From: Ctenosaura bakeri | Lineage: Eukaryota; Chordata; Lepidosauria; Squamata; Iguanidae | Direction of reading: 5' to 3' | Assembly: GCA_948474755.1 (NCBI GenBank) | Contig: CAOLHI010001008.1 | Span: 62,001-126,000 of the forward strand | DNA: 64,000 nucleotides | Part shown: positions 34,451 to 47,089 of the stretch, piece by piece | How the letters are laid out: the number at the start of each line of letters is the position of its first letter | How positions within the stretch are numbered: position 1 is the stretch's first letter | Position numbers and translations under genes: made by a program | The notes under the pieces: generated by a model | Told to the model about the DNA's origin: nothing | Seen by the model: only the letters and a program-made list of their open reading frames with translations | Database searches by the model: none

Positions 34451-35422
34451 GATCACACAACTAAGGACCTCCAAAGAAGGAAACCCATGCTGTCTCTGTG
34501 TATTCACAACATTATTTTCTAACTACACATAGACTCACTGTTTATCTGTTTCTAGTACTTTTCCTGATATGGACAAAAAGTTTCCAGTCATTGCAGTGAA
34601 AAAAAACAAGTGTCCAGAAAGTGTGGGATGACAAACTACTACATTGTTGTTGATATCTGTCACTAATAAAAAAAAATCTAGCTTTTACCATCCCTACTCT
34701 CAATATAGCTAAATGTTGTTCTTTTTATTATTTTAACCTCTCCGGACAGTCCGAGGTTATTCTGAGCTTTAGCTTTTCTGACTTTCCACCTACAAGTTCT
34801 TATTTATTGGTATACCTCTTTGGTGATTTCCCGTTTCTTCCACTTACATGTCTCTCTTAAATTTCAGCTCATCTGAAAGTCCTAATACATTTGCCTTGGC
34901 TTCTTTAGACATCTACCACTTGAGTTCCTCACTGGAAGTGTTTGCATCTATGTTTTTATTATCTCACCTTTATGATAGTCCCATGAATTCTGAACACCAT
35001 TCTCTTTCAAGTCTTTCTGACTATGGACAATCACATAGTATTTCTATAAGCTTACAGATATGAGTTTTCTTGAAGTCCAGAGTGCATGTCTCAACTACAG
35101 TGTCTTCTTGACAGCCGAAGTTAGTGCCTAACAATCCCATCAGTTGTTCCAGACCCATTGTGATGTCTTAGACAAGACACCAAATTTCTTCTTAATGACT
35201 CCCAAATTTAACCATTCACTTTTAATAATAGAGTCTGTCCTACTACCCTTGCCTTATGAAACTAACTCATTAATAGAGCCCGTTTGTTTCATGTAATACA
35301 TGTCACATTCATTCCATTATTTCTTCATTAAAAAAAGTCTTACACAGTTATGTCATACTGTGAAAAGCTCTTGAAAAAAATAGGTTTGTTAGACCTTACT
35401 CATTGTCCTGCTATCTTGCAAT

Positions 35423-35458
35423 GAATATGAATGAAGGAATGAAGGAATGAATGAATAG
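35423..35458. repeat. (GAAT)n microsatellite, imperfect
   Basis: Runs of GAATGAAG and GAATGAAT over about 36 bp. Confidence 0.85.
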
Positions 35459-35574
35459 CTCTGCTGGATTGATGCAAACAGGAATTGTCCTATCAAACCA
35501 TTCAGCTGATTCAACGTATGTTAGTTCCTCCAGTGACTAATCACAAACATAATCAACTTTAGCTATAGGTAAAG

Positions 35575-35765
35575 CTATAACTATAGCTCAATAAGACAGC
35601 ACATGTATTCTATGCACAAGATTGCACCTTTAGTCTCTAGCATGTCCTCAAGCTAGGAACAAAAACTCTCTAAGATCCCGGAGAGCCAGTTATTGACAGA
35701 GTCAGTGGTACTGTCCAAGACTGACCAATAATATGGCTTAGATTAAACAAACTATTGCTAATTTG
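35575..35765 (+). mobile_element. tRNA-derived SINE (family C)
   Basis: An A-box-like TATAGCTCAATAAGACAGC and a B-box-like region (ACCTTTAGTCTCTAGCATG) are followed by TCCCGGAGAGCCAGTTATTG and GTACTGTCCAAGACTGACCA, the same order as at 34150-34262 and in the tail at 61247-61340. Diverged but with the tRNA-like head visible. Confidence 0.6.
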
Positions 35766-38700
35766 GAAGGTTCTTCTTCAGGTCTTATGTTGAGCCAGAG
35801 GAAGAGCCTTCATAACCATTTATTACTGGATATTGAAAGATAATGTAACAAATATATGGGCTACCCAGATAAACCTGAAAATGTCTATTATAATGGAGTT
35901 AACCAAGAATAAGCACTGTTTGCACTGCATTGCTTTTATTACAGATGAATGTGCCTCAGATTATTTACTAAAATAATGCATAAGGCAAACCTAAAAGAGA
36001 AAGCAATGTTCATGAGAGGAACCATGAACTGCTGCTAAGAGGAGGCTCAGTTTCCTGTTTAGAGGAATGAAATGGATCACCATGTGGTTGTGGCAACTTA
36101 TAGAGATAAGAATGTGGAATGAAGGCACTGAAGATTTTAAAATTATTTTTATAATTCTGCCTTGGAACTTGTTCTCACCCCGTGCCCTTAGGCGATAGAT
36201 GTGTTTGAATATTAACATATCACAAATTGGATTCAAGTGACATGGTAGATTTTGAGCCTGCTGGTGTAGAATGATAAAGCGTTCCTGGGGAACTAACTAC
36301 ATAGATTTTGAAAAGTGATGAAAGCATCCCACTCATATACTGTACCTCACTAGGCTTTATGTCCCATCTTGAAACATCATTGTGAGCAGCTGATGGCATT
36401 GGCTTCCATCACTCTTAAGATCTTAACCCTCATGCATATACATACAAGACCTGCCAATTCTTAACCTTGATTGCATTTGAATCCAGAAGGTTACAATTCT
36501 GAATCAGTTTGTAGACCAATTCCAATGATCTCAGACATGTGTAGGATTTATATTGTCAGCTATGAGATGGGGAATCCTATGAAAAATCTTTGCTGTCTAC
36601 AAATGCCTATCAGTCAGCTGGGATTAAGCATGTCACCCTTATTTACTAAGCTACGAATGGTCCTTTTCTTCAGCTACTATAAGAAGTAAGCTTACATTTT
36701 CATAGTTTTCAGGATTTGCACCAAATCTAACAGTACCAGTAATCAGCACCATAATTTAAATGTTAAAGAGAGAAGTCACCTCAATGTGTTTCCTCCTAGC
36801 CCTTGGGAGTACAATTTGGTTTTTGGGATTTAAAAATGAAAGAAGAATGTAAGCAAGCAAGCAAACAACTAAACAAGAGCAATGAAAAATGAACCAGGAG
36901 GTGTAAGAATTTCATGCATTTAGAAGTTGTTTTAATTATTTGACCTTGTAAAAAATTGTGTAGCGTTTCCCAATTCACTCTTTTTCTGCCCACACAAACT
37001 ATTCATCTCCTCCTCATGGGCAGATGATATCTTAATTAATGAAGTTGTAACAGTTTTACATTTTTATGTAATATTATAGTGATCATTAGCATTGAAAAAA
37101 TAATTATGAATAAATTATGAATATACCAGAAATGAATGGATCCCTCCTCCTATCAGCTTGTGTTGTGTGTGTGTATGTGTGTGTGGTTAGCCTTTAAAGG
37201 GATAGACAAATTAATGTGGTTTCATGTGGGCTTTCATTTGTTTTTAATTGTGTTCTTTAGTCTCAAGAATTTTCCTCTGGCAAAACAAGCCGACAGAGCA
37301 AATATTACACCCAGAATATCCGGTTCCTCTGACATACAAAGTGTTAAAGGCTTCCTGATAGCAAACAACAAGGACTGAGTTGTTTACATGGTTGGCATCT
37401 GTAGAAGGTCTGTTCAGATATTTGACCTGGAAAGCTAAAATAAACATCTGTAAGCAATAGTGGTTGGATGGAAAGCTGTCCTGGCAAATTTTAGGATTCT
37501 ACATTAAAACATAGGGATCCTGGATATGGGATTTTGTTCCATTCAAATTCTTATCTTTCAGACTGTGGGACAGAAATGCATTTTTCCTCCAATAAGTTTG
37601 GATCCTTCATTTGCCTGGTCTTTTAATTTCTCTTGGAGTTACTGGGGAAGAAAATCCTCCCTTCACCTTAATTCACCCTCACTTGATTTATAGACTGGAG
37701 AATGTCTAAAATTAACATTGTGGTTAGAGAAAGTATGTGGCCCTTTTCAGTTCATTTATTTTATTCCAAGCGGTTTATTGATACACTCAGCACATACACA
37801 CACTGATGAAGTCACAAAGCAGAAAGGAGTACTGGTGTGTTGGGATCACATCAAGAGTTTTTTGCTGACTTTGCAATTCCATCAATGTGCATACACACTG
37901 GCATCAGTAGTCTGCACAAAGAAAGTGATGTATCACTAACACATTGGCCCCTCTTTATAAACAAGATCAAACAATTCAGAAGTAGGATGAACAAATCTGT
38001 CGGCTTTGATTTCTATTGTGTACATTTAAAAAAAACCTTCAATTCTGTAATGCGATGATTTTTGTATTTGGAATGTTTTCATCAAAACATGATCTAAGGA
38101 AAAAGATTCTCACCTGTCAAATGCAATAGGGACTGCAATTCTAAATACAAAAAGGACCACGTTGTACCCATGTAACTGTTAAAGAAGAGGAATCTTTCAA
38201 GGGGAAAAAGAAGTGGCAAATTTAATTCATGATTGATAAACGTGGATGAACCCACAAGAATTTGAGACTTTTCTATGAATAGCAAAGCAGCCAAAGCCCC
38301 TGGTCTGGATGAGCAATCTGTCAGTTTTGTCTTTTTTCCACATCCTTAAAGACAATTAATCAATCAAACAAACAAACAAAAGGCTCAAATTTTCTGTCTT
38401 GCTTTTGAAGAAATGTTTATTTGGTATGTACTTTTTAAAAAATGATAAAAGAAGATGTGCAAAACTCTCACCTAACCTTATTCATTGATAACTAGAGATG
38501 AGAAAATTTTGGTAAGCATACTTGGAATACGACAAAATGCCTATCCCTTATTGATCCATAAGTGCAGCCCTAGGGCCTTAAAGATACCCCCAATGATGCA
38601 AAAGTCCTAGCAGATTCACAGAGGAGAATAGAGTTCTTTAGATAGCCTAAACTCGGCTGGGTATGTGTGACAAGGTTCAGAAGAACCTTTTTGGTATCTG

Positions 38701-38805
38701 GAAGTGATGTTTCTAGCACACTAAGAGATTTCCAATCATTTTAAACCATTTTTTTTTGTTCTTGCTATATCAGAGTGCACGTACACATATGTGCATACAC
38801 ACATG

Positions 38806-38844
<39 letters not shown>
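38806..38844. repeat. (CTAT)n microsatellite
   Basis: About nine uninterrupted CTAT units, a typical length-variable tetranucleotide repeat. Confidence 0.97.
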
Positions 38845-39289
38845 CAATCAGACCCATATATGCCAGAAGCTAGTTTGGTCTTAAATTTTGGATTATTTTG
38901 AGTTTTTTTTAAAAATAAACAAATTGCAGGTGATTGAGGATCCCAGGAACTGCACAAGTACCAACCAAATTTCTACTGGAATAAAAAGAGGTTGAATGTT
39001 ATTAATAAAAGAACAGAAAACTGGCTTCACCACCATTGTCAGCCATAAATGTTCAGCCAGTGGGAAGCTTTGGATCATGTAATGAATCAGGCCATAGTCA
39101 CATGGAAGAGAATGTTGGCTTCTATCATGTGATGGTAGGAGAAGCTGCATCAGCTAAAATTCTCTCCTTTCTGCTGCTAAAGTTACATCACCCCCAAGCC
39201 CATATGCCCACCTTCATTGCATCCATAGAATGGTTCCAACCTGGATAGTATTTTTTTTTTTTTTACTCATTCCACAAGCTTTCATTATA

Positions 39290-39690
39290 TAATTGATAAT
39301 GTCATCATATTACCTGGCTTTGTAACAGAGTATTAAATAAGGAGACAATTTCAAACTGGCCGGGTTCAAGATCTCAGGTTAAATAAAGCAGAGGCAATTT
39401 TCATGTTGAAAGTAATGTACTGACGTGAAATCAATCTCCTTACTCTAATAAAATTAGCTTGATCTCCACACTCATTATTTTTCACAGCTGAAGCTTGTCT
39501 TATCTAAGTTAGAGCAGTTTTATAGCCTAATTTATTTTACAGTGTAAACCAGTGTAAAACACAGGGAAAAAATTTAAAAAGTATTAAAAAGCCCTCCTAC
39601 GCCTAAAATGACTTGCCCAGGCTTTAACCCATATGGGCATTGTGAAATGCTTCTGACTGACATGTAATTACTTATTAGCTGTAATACTTG
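39290..39690. promoter_or_regulatory. Candidate conserved non-coding block
   Basis: A repeat-free stretch of balanced low-complexity-free sequence with TAAT-type cores (ATAATTGATAATG, TAATTACTTATTAGC) and a CpG-bearing ACTGACGTGAAATC, which contains a CRE-like TGACGT. Frames are closed. Typical of enhancer-like conserved DNA, but untested. Confidence 0.2.
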
Positions 39691-40446
39691 TCAGTGAGAA
39701 CAGAAAACACTGTCTACAGCTCACCTTGTACAGTTCACCTAAATGAATCACAGCAGAGAACAGAATTATACTTGGAAAGCTCTTGGTTGGGAGATTATCC
39801 CTCTGTAGCTTTTTCCCTCTACTGTATTCATTAATTTTCTTCAGACACACTGCTAGATTCTATCCTATAGGAGTTTTCTTATCATGCATTTCCTTTTACT
39901 ATTTGAAGATGATTTCTTCTTTATAGAACTGATCGTCCACTTATAGTCCACTATGGTAATAAAATGAAACATGATCTCTAACTGCATAAGATCAATTCAA
40001 ATGTATCAAAGAGGGCTCCACAGAATATAGAACTTCACGTTCAAAATCAACATATTGCTGGAAATGTGTCAAGTATAAGAATGTGGAATTATCTCCAGTA
40101 AGTAGGTTGAGATAACTTGAATCCAGACATATCTTAAATCCTTAAATTATTCAGAAGTTGTTAGTTCTGACAGGTTCTTGTTATATCTTATGGAGATTTT
40201 TTGAGGAAGACAAACAGTTGCTCACAGTCAAGAAATCTTAAGACATGGTGGGTGGATATCATTTCATGTTATGACCTCTCTGAAAAATTCCTCTCCCATC
40301 TGATCTGAACATGAGAATAGTGAAAATATATTCATCTCCCCATTAGTACTATGCAGTATTTCTTCTACTCCATCTCTTATTAAGAGAGGGGATTACCTTG
40401 CTTAAAATGGTCATTGCCTTATATCACTAAGGATTATGTGCACTAG

Positions 40447-40690
40447 GGAGCCCTGGTGGCGCAGTGGTTAAATGCCAGTACTGCAAGCCACAAGGTTGTG
40501 AGTTCGATCCTGCCGGGCCCCAGATTGTCTCAGCCTTCCATCCTTCTGCAGGTCGGTAAAATGAGTACCCAGCTTGTTGGGGGCATGTATAGAAATACAT
40601 GCTATTTGTAAGTTGTTTGCCGCCTCAATCCATATGGAGAGGCGGGATACAAATAAATAATAATAAAATCATCATCATCATCATCATCAT
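40447..40690 (+). mobile_element. tRNA-derived SINE, family A, with L2-type tail
   Basis: A well-preserved head shows A box TGGCGCAGTGG (40457-40467) and B box GTTCGATCC (40502-40510), so the internal RNA polymerase III promoter looks intact. The body GAGTACCCAGCTTGTTGGGG is shared with 10311-10550. The tail GCCGCCTCAATCCATATGGA, then GAGGCGGGATACAAATAAAT and AAT and CAT repeats, is L2-like, unlike the tail at 10440-10550. This is among the youngest-looking SINEs in the window. Confidence 0.85.
40661..40690. repeat. (ATC)n microsatellite at a SINE tail
   Basis: About eight CAT units follow the AATAATAATA end of the SINE, which probably seeded it. Confidence 0.9.
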
Positions 40691-41989
40691 GGGGAGAGAG
40701 AAAAAACGAACCCCTTGGAATTGTCATATATCCCATCTTAAAATGTTATTAGATCTTAACTTAACTCCATATTCCTAAATAAAGAGCAATAGACAACCTG
40801 ATTAAACAAATTACAAACAAATATATGTTTTAAATTTTTATTTGTCCACAATTGTCAATATCCCCACATGGAGAGGTATGTGAACCTTAGATTCAGTACC
40901 TAAAAGCACTGCTTTATACAAGAAAGCTTTTCTTTTAAATATTGGTCAGCCTCTGACATTGATTTACAAGGACTGAGTCCAGTCCTGCTTCAGTTCAGTG
41001 GCTTGTGAAGGCCATTCAAAAACATGGGGCTTCTTCTGTAGACATTCTTGCCTAGAACTGCTTGTATGTTTAAGAATATTTTTGTGTGGGGCAACCCACT
41101 TCTGGTTCAGCTTTAATTCTTATATAGATGGCATGAAAATCTCTTCTACAGTTCTCTGATGGACTGCAGAATTCATGGTCATGTCAATGATTACAAGCCT
41201 AAAGAGAAAAGCAGGTACCGTCACATTCACCTTGTTCCAAAGTATCCCAAACTTTATTTCTCTTTCCCACCAATAACATGTATTCCATACTCCTCTCATA
41301 TAAAGGAAATGTATATGAATTGTAAGGAGGAACAAATCTGCAAATTTTGGATTTGAAGAGCTTTTCAGCTGTTTCAAAGCCTGTTTGCCTCAATTTAGGT
41401 ACATAAAAAATCATCGAAAATATTCATTTTCTTTTACTGTATGCTGTTTTCCTAGGGGGTCCCCTTTTGGAAAGCATTTTCTTTCCCCATGTAATGCATT
41501 TTTATGCGTACTTTTCCTCTTTCTGCTTCATGCTTTTTTGTGCGTATTGCTGGAGTTGAGAACTGAATAGCATAGGTGTATGGAACATACACCCAACATT
41601 TCACAGATGAAAACTAGGACACATGTGGCCAAGCAACATCAGTGTGTTGTCAAGATGGAAAAAGATATTAGTGAGAAAGGACCCATAGATTGAGAGAAGT
41701 TCCTTTTGCTTGAGTCTACTGGGAAGAACAATATTCTGATCCCTTCTCTTCCCCTTGTTGAGTTTATTGATTGCGAACTGCTTTTGCACTTTGAACTCAG
41801 TTTGCAACAACTGAAGTAAGTTGAAGGCAAAAAGCAGAGGAAGAAAGAGAAACTGGGACATTTTAGAAGCAGTTGTAAAAGTGGAAAGAGAGGGGTTTAA
41901 TCAGGATTGTCCCTGCCACTTGGGGTGTATGATGGAATGTTTGAACCTATAGATATATTGGTCTCCGATTACCTCTATTTCTCTTTCAT
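40691..41989. other. Unassigned AT-rich sequence
   Basis: Frames of 60 to 86 aa overlap on both strands and carry no domain. Confidence 0.3.
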
Positions 41990-42110
41990 TGATCATGGTG
42001 GATAGGGCTACCAAGAGCTGCAGGCCATGGAAAGAACACAATTGTCATTGACCATGGTGGCTAGGGCTACTGAGACATATCTGCAAAAATTTCTGGAAAA
42101 CCAAAGGCCT
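41990..42110. repeat. Decayed palindromic MITE of the gttgtagtcca type, partly duplicated
   Basis: ATTGATCATGGTGGATAGGG and ATTGACCATGGTGGCTAGGG are two copies of one block 55 bp apart. The end AAATTTCTGGAAAACCAAAG resembles the end of the palindromic element at 63040-63166. A weak, partial match. Confidence 0.35.
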
Positions 42111-43335
42111 ACAAGAGCAGCATTCTGAAAAGTATGGAATTTGGAATGCAAATGTGTTCTGATTAGCTTAGAAATTTGTCGTGTCCAGGTTTGGCAAGTT
42201 CATACAAATATTTTGGCCTCACACTTCTTTTCTCAAAAAGAAAGTCAAAGAAAAATGGAGGTGAGGGGAGAGAGTCTGTAACCTTCATTTCACTTAGGAT
42301 AGAATGAGATAGAGGGAAGGATGTGGGGGAAATAGTATCATTCTGTTTATATACATATTTATCTAGCATAATTGGTGTACATGCATGCTCTCAGACCATG
42401 CTTTCTATTCAATAGAATATGTGGAACCTTCTACAACCCAAGAAATGAATGAGAAAAGAGCAAACTGTCATCATGGGGTAGAGTGAATTAATTAAGAAGA
42501 GGATGAATGAAGAATATAATCATGTGTTTTCCGTGCCTAACCTACATGTATTATCCCTTCTGGAGAATGTTCTTGGTGTTCTTAAGCTTTAAATGAGGTC
42601 ACATAAGTGCTCTTAATCTTTAAATGAGGTCGCATGAGCAATAGACTGATCTGGGAAACAGGTACTTGTGGGAGCTGTGAAATCCATTTTTTAAAATTTG
42701 GTTTCTTAATAGTACCAAACCCAGTGTTATTTATTGAATGAGATGTCTTGTGTCAACCAGTATTCACTTTTAATAGTTAAATGCTGCTTTTGTCAGGGGG
42801 GACAAAAATGTACTCTTTAAACCAAGAGGGTAATTAATTTTTCTGACAAGCTTTCGAAGTGCTCGATTGAGATTTTAGGCATCATATATATAACTTGACA
42901 GTTTGCATTTGCTTGGGTTATTTTTTTTCTCCCTTTTCTTCCCTGGAGCTAAAAAAGAAAGAAAGACAGTAAAAAAACAGAAGGGAGAGCTGAAAATCCA
43001 GCTAAGTAGCATTGTTAATGTGTATAGATCTTCATGAACTCCAAGAAATTGGCTTACAGCTATAAAGGGACATATCTATTTTTATTTTCCTTTGGCATTT
43101 GGATCTTCCCCTGCGTATAAATAAATAAAAATAAATCAGAACTTAGCAACCGTCAGAAATTGTTGTTAAGTTAGTTTAAACTTCTAAAGAACCTACCGCA
43201 AAAGAATAAAGGATGCCACTGTTGAAAAAGACTGTGCTAAAAGGCTGAATGAAAACTTGATGCAACGGTACGTATGATGTGAACTGCACTTTTGGTAGGG
43301 TTCAGTATGAACACACACATCAATAAAAATAGAGT
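42111..43335. other. Unassigned sequence with a tandem duplication
   Basis: No gene. A 32-bp imperfect tandem duplication lies at 42571-42634, and 42800-43000 is a repeat-free block with CpG words (AAGCTTTCGAAGTGCTCGAT). Confidence 0.3.
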
Positions 43336-43339
43336 AAGA

Positions 43340-43930
43340 GTGAAGCTCGATGAGAACAAAGTCCTATCTAGCCCGGCATTCTGTTCCTACAGTGACCGAT
43401 CAGAAACCCATGGGAAGCTGATAATCAGAGTATGAAGACAATAGCACTGCACTGCTCATGTAGCTTAGCAACTGGCATTGAGAAGCCTACTGCCTCTGAA
43501 ACTGAAGGCAATATATAACTGCTGTGACTAGTAGCCATTCAGAGCTTTATCCACCATGAAATGAACTAATTTCTTTTCAGAGCTGGCCAAGTTGGTGGCC
43601 ATCACAACATCCTGAGGTTGTGAATTCCATAGTTTAATTATGTGGTGTGTGAAGAAGTAATTTATTTTGTTTGTTCTAGATCCCTGTATGGGATTCAGAG
43701 CAAACTTGATGAGACAGGTTTTAGTGTGTTTCTATACTATGTTCCCTCTGTCAAAAGGGTAGATAGCATCTTTCAAATCCATTTCAGAGAGGTTCTTGGG
43801 TCCACATTACTGTTGGAGAAATGTGATAGTAGTGGATCTCACAAGGACAGTAGTGAAATTGGGAAGTTGAACATTACCCAGTACCACAACAACTCACTTT
43901 ACAAGTTCCAGCAGAGAGAGAAACATCTTT
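43340..43930 (+). repeat. Interspersed repeat of squamates, class not assigned
   Basis: I recognise the order CCTATCTAGCCCGGCATTCT, CAGTGACCGATCAGAAACCC, GGCATTGAGAAGCCTACTGC, AGTTGGTGGCCATCACAACA, TTGTGAATTCCATAGTTTAA and TGTGTGAAGAAGTAATTTAT as a common dispersed repeat in squamate DNA. I cannot name the family with confidence. The 100-aa frame at 43642-43944 lies in it and is not a gene. Confidence 0.5.
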
Positions 43931-44228
43931 TGTCTTCTTTGTAAAACATATAAAAATAGCTTTGTTTACTATTTTTTTTAAAACACATACACAGTCTAAT
44001 GGATGAAACAGAGAAAGAGGACTCCGCACTAGGATCCAATAGCACACTGTTCTGTTTCAATCCCAGCATTGCCATTTCCATGATGATATCAAATTATGAA
44101 TTCTCTCTACCACATCCTTTTGACTTAAGTGGATGAGCAGCATTATTGCCACTGGTGTTCCCACAGCATTACTGCTTCACTGGCAAGTTCTGTTTTCCAC
44201 CTTTTCCCAGTCCCACAGCTCCTGATTG

Positions 44229-44239
44229 TTCTTTCTTTC

Positions 44240-44298
<59 letters not shown>

Positions 44299-44299
44299 C

Positions 44300-44330
<31 letters not shown>

Positions 44331-44338
44331 TTTTTTTT
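44229..44338. repeat. (CTTT)n followed by (CT)n microsatellite
   Basis: About seventeen CTTT units run into CT and a T8 run. The long Ser/Phe/Leu or Lys/Glu/Arg frames here on both strands (65 to 134 aa) are translated microsatellite. Confidence 0.97.
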
Positions 44339-44389
44339 GGTGACTGCTCCAGGAAATAAGATAATTTCCACCATCTCCTGCCCAGTCCA

Positions 44390-44640
44390 CATCACTGTAA
44401 CACTCACAGAGCTGGAACAGGAAGTTGGCCATCAAGTCCAACTTCCTGTTCAGTTCAACATCATCAGCTAAAGCATCCACAACAGGTAGCTGTCCTGACT
44501 CTTTTGAAGATGTCCAGAGAAAGAGACCCTCTCTAGGCAATTGGTTCCATTGCTGCACCACGTTTGCTGTCAAGAAATTCCTTTTAATGTTCAGGTGAAA
44601 TCTACCCTCAAAGTTTCACCTGGAATTTCTGTTTTTAAAG
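44390..44640 (-). mobile_element. CR1 LINE 3' region, inverted, diverged
   Basis: The plus strand GGCCATCAAGTCCAACTTCC, GATGTCCAGAGAAAGAGACC, CAATTGGTTCCATTGCTGCA, TGTCAAGAAATTCCTTTTAA and TGTTCAGGTGAAATCTACCC reverse the CR1 3' part in order. The true terminal ATTCTATG repeats are replaced by diverged sequence. Confidence 0.65.
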
Positions 44641-45890
44641 ATCTGCTGGCTAGATTGCCTGAGCCATGGTGATTGCATTACCTCTTTCTTATAATATGAG
44701 TACTGGGAAAGCTACTATTGGTTTAAGCCTTTTCAGGTATGGTACAGTCTACCAAAAATGGCCTTTTCTAACACATGAAATGGAGCACTGATTAGCTCAT
44801 GGGTTCAGCTTTTTGCCTGTCCTTCCTATGTAATTCAATCTGTTTGAATTTTGAATAAGGAGAGAGGCTGAATACCTTTGTTCAATGCATTCCATTGTGA
44901 ACCATGGAGATAGCATCACCAACTTTCAGCACAGACAAAAAGAACAAACTGTACTTTCACATTTCCAGTAAGAAATCTTACTGTCCATTCATCATTTAAT
45001 AATGTTTATCCCAATTTATCAAAGATTGTGACCAGAACAGTTATATATGTCTCACAATTGCTCTTGCTGTCAAGTTGAAGTCTCACTGTCAAATCCCAAT
45101 TGTCTCTGATTTAGAACATATACAACCAAAAGAATTTTAAGTTATCCAACATTTGTTTGCTGAATCACACTTTGACACAAAGATTAATAAATTATACACC
45201 AACGCTTATATTGTGTGCTATGGGATCTTCTCTCTTCCTTCTTACCCATGCAGAAGCATTTCATCCACCTGATTTCTCTGTTTCAAGGCATTCATAAATG
45301 TCTTGGACACGTAATGCTGCTTGAATTCTGTGTCTTCTTTGATTAGTAAGTCTCTTAGGATTCTTAATGATAATCAGTAATGTTGAGTGATGACATTGTG
45401 CTTTGCTATTCAGAAAAAAAATGGAGAAGAAAAAGCATCCCATGGGCTGATAGGACTTGCCAGAAGTATCAGAGGACATGGAAAATCTCTCCATGTTTGC
45501 TCTATCTCTATGAGATCAGAAAAGCCCATCCTTGTGACATTACATCTTCCTTCTATTCCTTCCACATTTGGGGTGTGAAATATCAGGAAATAGGAAGATG
45601 ACAATTTGACAGCCCTATTTCTGTGGTGCAGTGCCAGGAATAATGTACATTATTCAAAATGTAGTTGCATCATAGAATGATACGAAAGCATTATTTAACT
45701 GGCTGTTTTATTATGGATTCCTTTCCTAGTATACCCCAGAATGGAATCTGCCTTTTTAAAGATAAAGAAGTAAAACTGGAAAATGTATATTTAATACTGG
45801 TGGGAGGGACAATGCTGGAATGAGAAAACAAAATAAAACCCATGGGTAATAATATTTTTCTTTAATTAGGGTCACAATATATTATCAAAA
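44641..45890. other. Unassigned AT-rich sequence
   Basis: Short frames of up to 77 aa around 45261-45604 overlap on both strands and have no domain. Confidence 0.3.
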
Positions 45891-45892
45891 GC

Positions 45893-46115
45893 AAAAACAT
45901 TAGGAAGAACTTCCTGACAGTAAAAGCAGTTTGAACAGTGGCATATGCTGCTTGGGAATATAGTGGAGTCCCCTCATTTGGAGGTCTTTAGAGAGAGAGA
46001 GATAGAATGGCCATCATCTGGAGTGCTTTGATTGTATATTTCTGCATGTCAGGGGGTTGGATTCGATGGCCCTTGTGGTCTCTTCCAGCTCTATGATTCT
46101 ATGATTCAGTGATTT
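45893..46115 (+). mobile_element. CR1 LINE 3' end
   Basis: TTAGGAAGAACTTCCTGACA, AAGCAGTTTGAACAGTGGCA, TCATTTGGAGGTCTTTAGAG, GGGGGTTGGATTCGATGGCC and TGTGGTCTCTTCCAGCTCTA are in CR1 order, ending with two ATTCTATG-type units (TATGATTCTATGATTC). The 3' end is intact and the 5' end truncated, as expected for target-primed reverse transcription. Confidence 0.9.
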
Positions 46116-47080
46116 TCTATGTAGAGTTATAGATTCATCTGGCAATTTGGATCCTCTTCTACTGGTTACTACCTTTTTCCAATCTCCACTTAAAATCCAG
46201 TCACAATTAAACATTTTGAGTACTATTGGATGAGTGTTTTAATTAGAGATAAGAGATGCAGGCTGCTGATATCAGCTGCAGATAGTCCACTTGCATTGAG
46301 AATGCCTTCCATTGACACATAATACATCATTTGGACTGCATAAGCAAGATAAGTTTGTAACAGACACAAAAGCAGATTGGTTAGGGAGGATATATCTGCA
46401 ATTAAACAGATTCTCTAGTGGCTATTAGCTATGGGATGGTTATTGGAAAGAACAGTGACCGGGAAAGAAAGGGTGCCTAAATGAAGGATGAAACTGGGAT
46501 TTCAAAGGCATGGTACAGTAAACAGAAACATTAACATCCATTTCCATGATTACCTACATCATAGACCTATGTAAAGCCTCCTATTGTATTTCTAAATATG
46601 TCCAAATTATCAAAAATAATCCCATTTTGGCCTTATCTTCCTTACATGGCAGATCAAGGAAATGTTATAAGCATTATATATTTATATAAAGGTTTTGGAA
46701 AGGTCTCCATTATATCCAGTTTTGTTGATACTCAGCTTGGTTTAATGTAGGTTGAATACAGGCTACGATTAGGTGGATTGCTAGCTGTTTGATAGTCTGT
46801 ATCCACAATGTATTTTTTGAGAGCTCCTTGTCAATCTGGGCCTTAGGAAAGAATTGAATGGAGAAGATGGTAAACTCTTCAGATTTATAGGTAACATTGC
46901 AAAGTGATAACTTAGAACAGTGGTTCCCAAATTTGTTTCCCAAGTGCTGCTTGACTTCTGAACCTAACAAGCCCAGTCAATGTGGCCAATAGAAAGGAAT
47001 TTTTAGTCCAGTTTTATCTAAGGACTGAGAGGTCGGAAACAGATGCCTAAAAAGACTGAAGCAGCAATCAGGATTATATT
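46116..47080. other. Unassigned sequence, with a possible MITE remnant
   Basis: GAACAGTGGTTCCCAAATTT with GGCCAATAGAAAGGAATTTT and TTTAGTCCAG (46916-47012) weakly recalls the palindromic gttgtagtcca element. Nothing else is recognised. Confidence 0.3.
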
Positions 47081-47089
47081 GAATGTGTT

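Larger units (their letters stand above)
35770..40440. other. Long mostly unique AT-rich region
   Basis: Only simple repeats and one candidate conserved block (39290-39690) are visible. All open frames are under 90 aa, on both strands and without domains. If this is intronic, no splice pair can be supported from the sequence alone. Confidence 0.35.

Noticed and set aside
40457..40510. Functional tRNA gene
   Set aside because: The A and B boxes are good, but no tRNA cloverleaf or acceptor stem follows; the segment is a SINE head.
44169..44573. 134-aa minus frame with Lys/Glu/Arg repeats
   Set aside because: It reads through the CTTT microsatellite into an inverted CR1 fragment.
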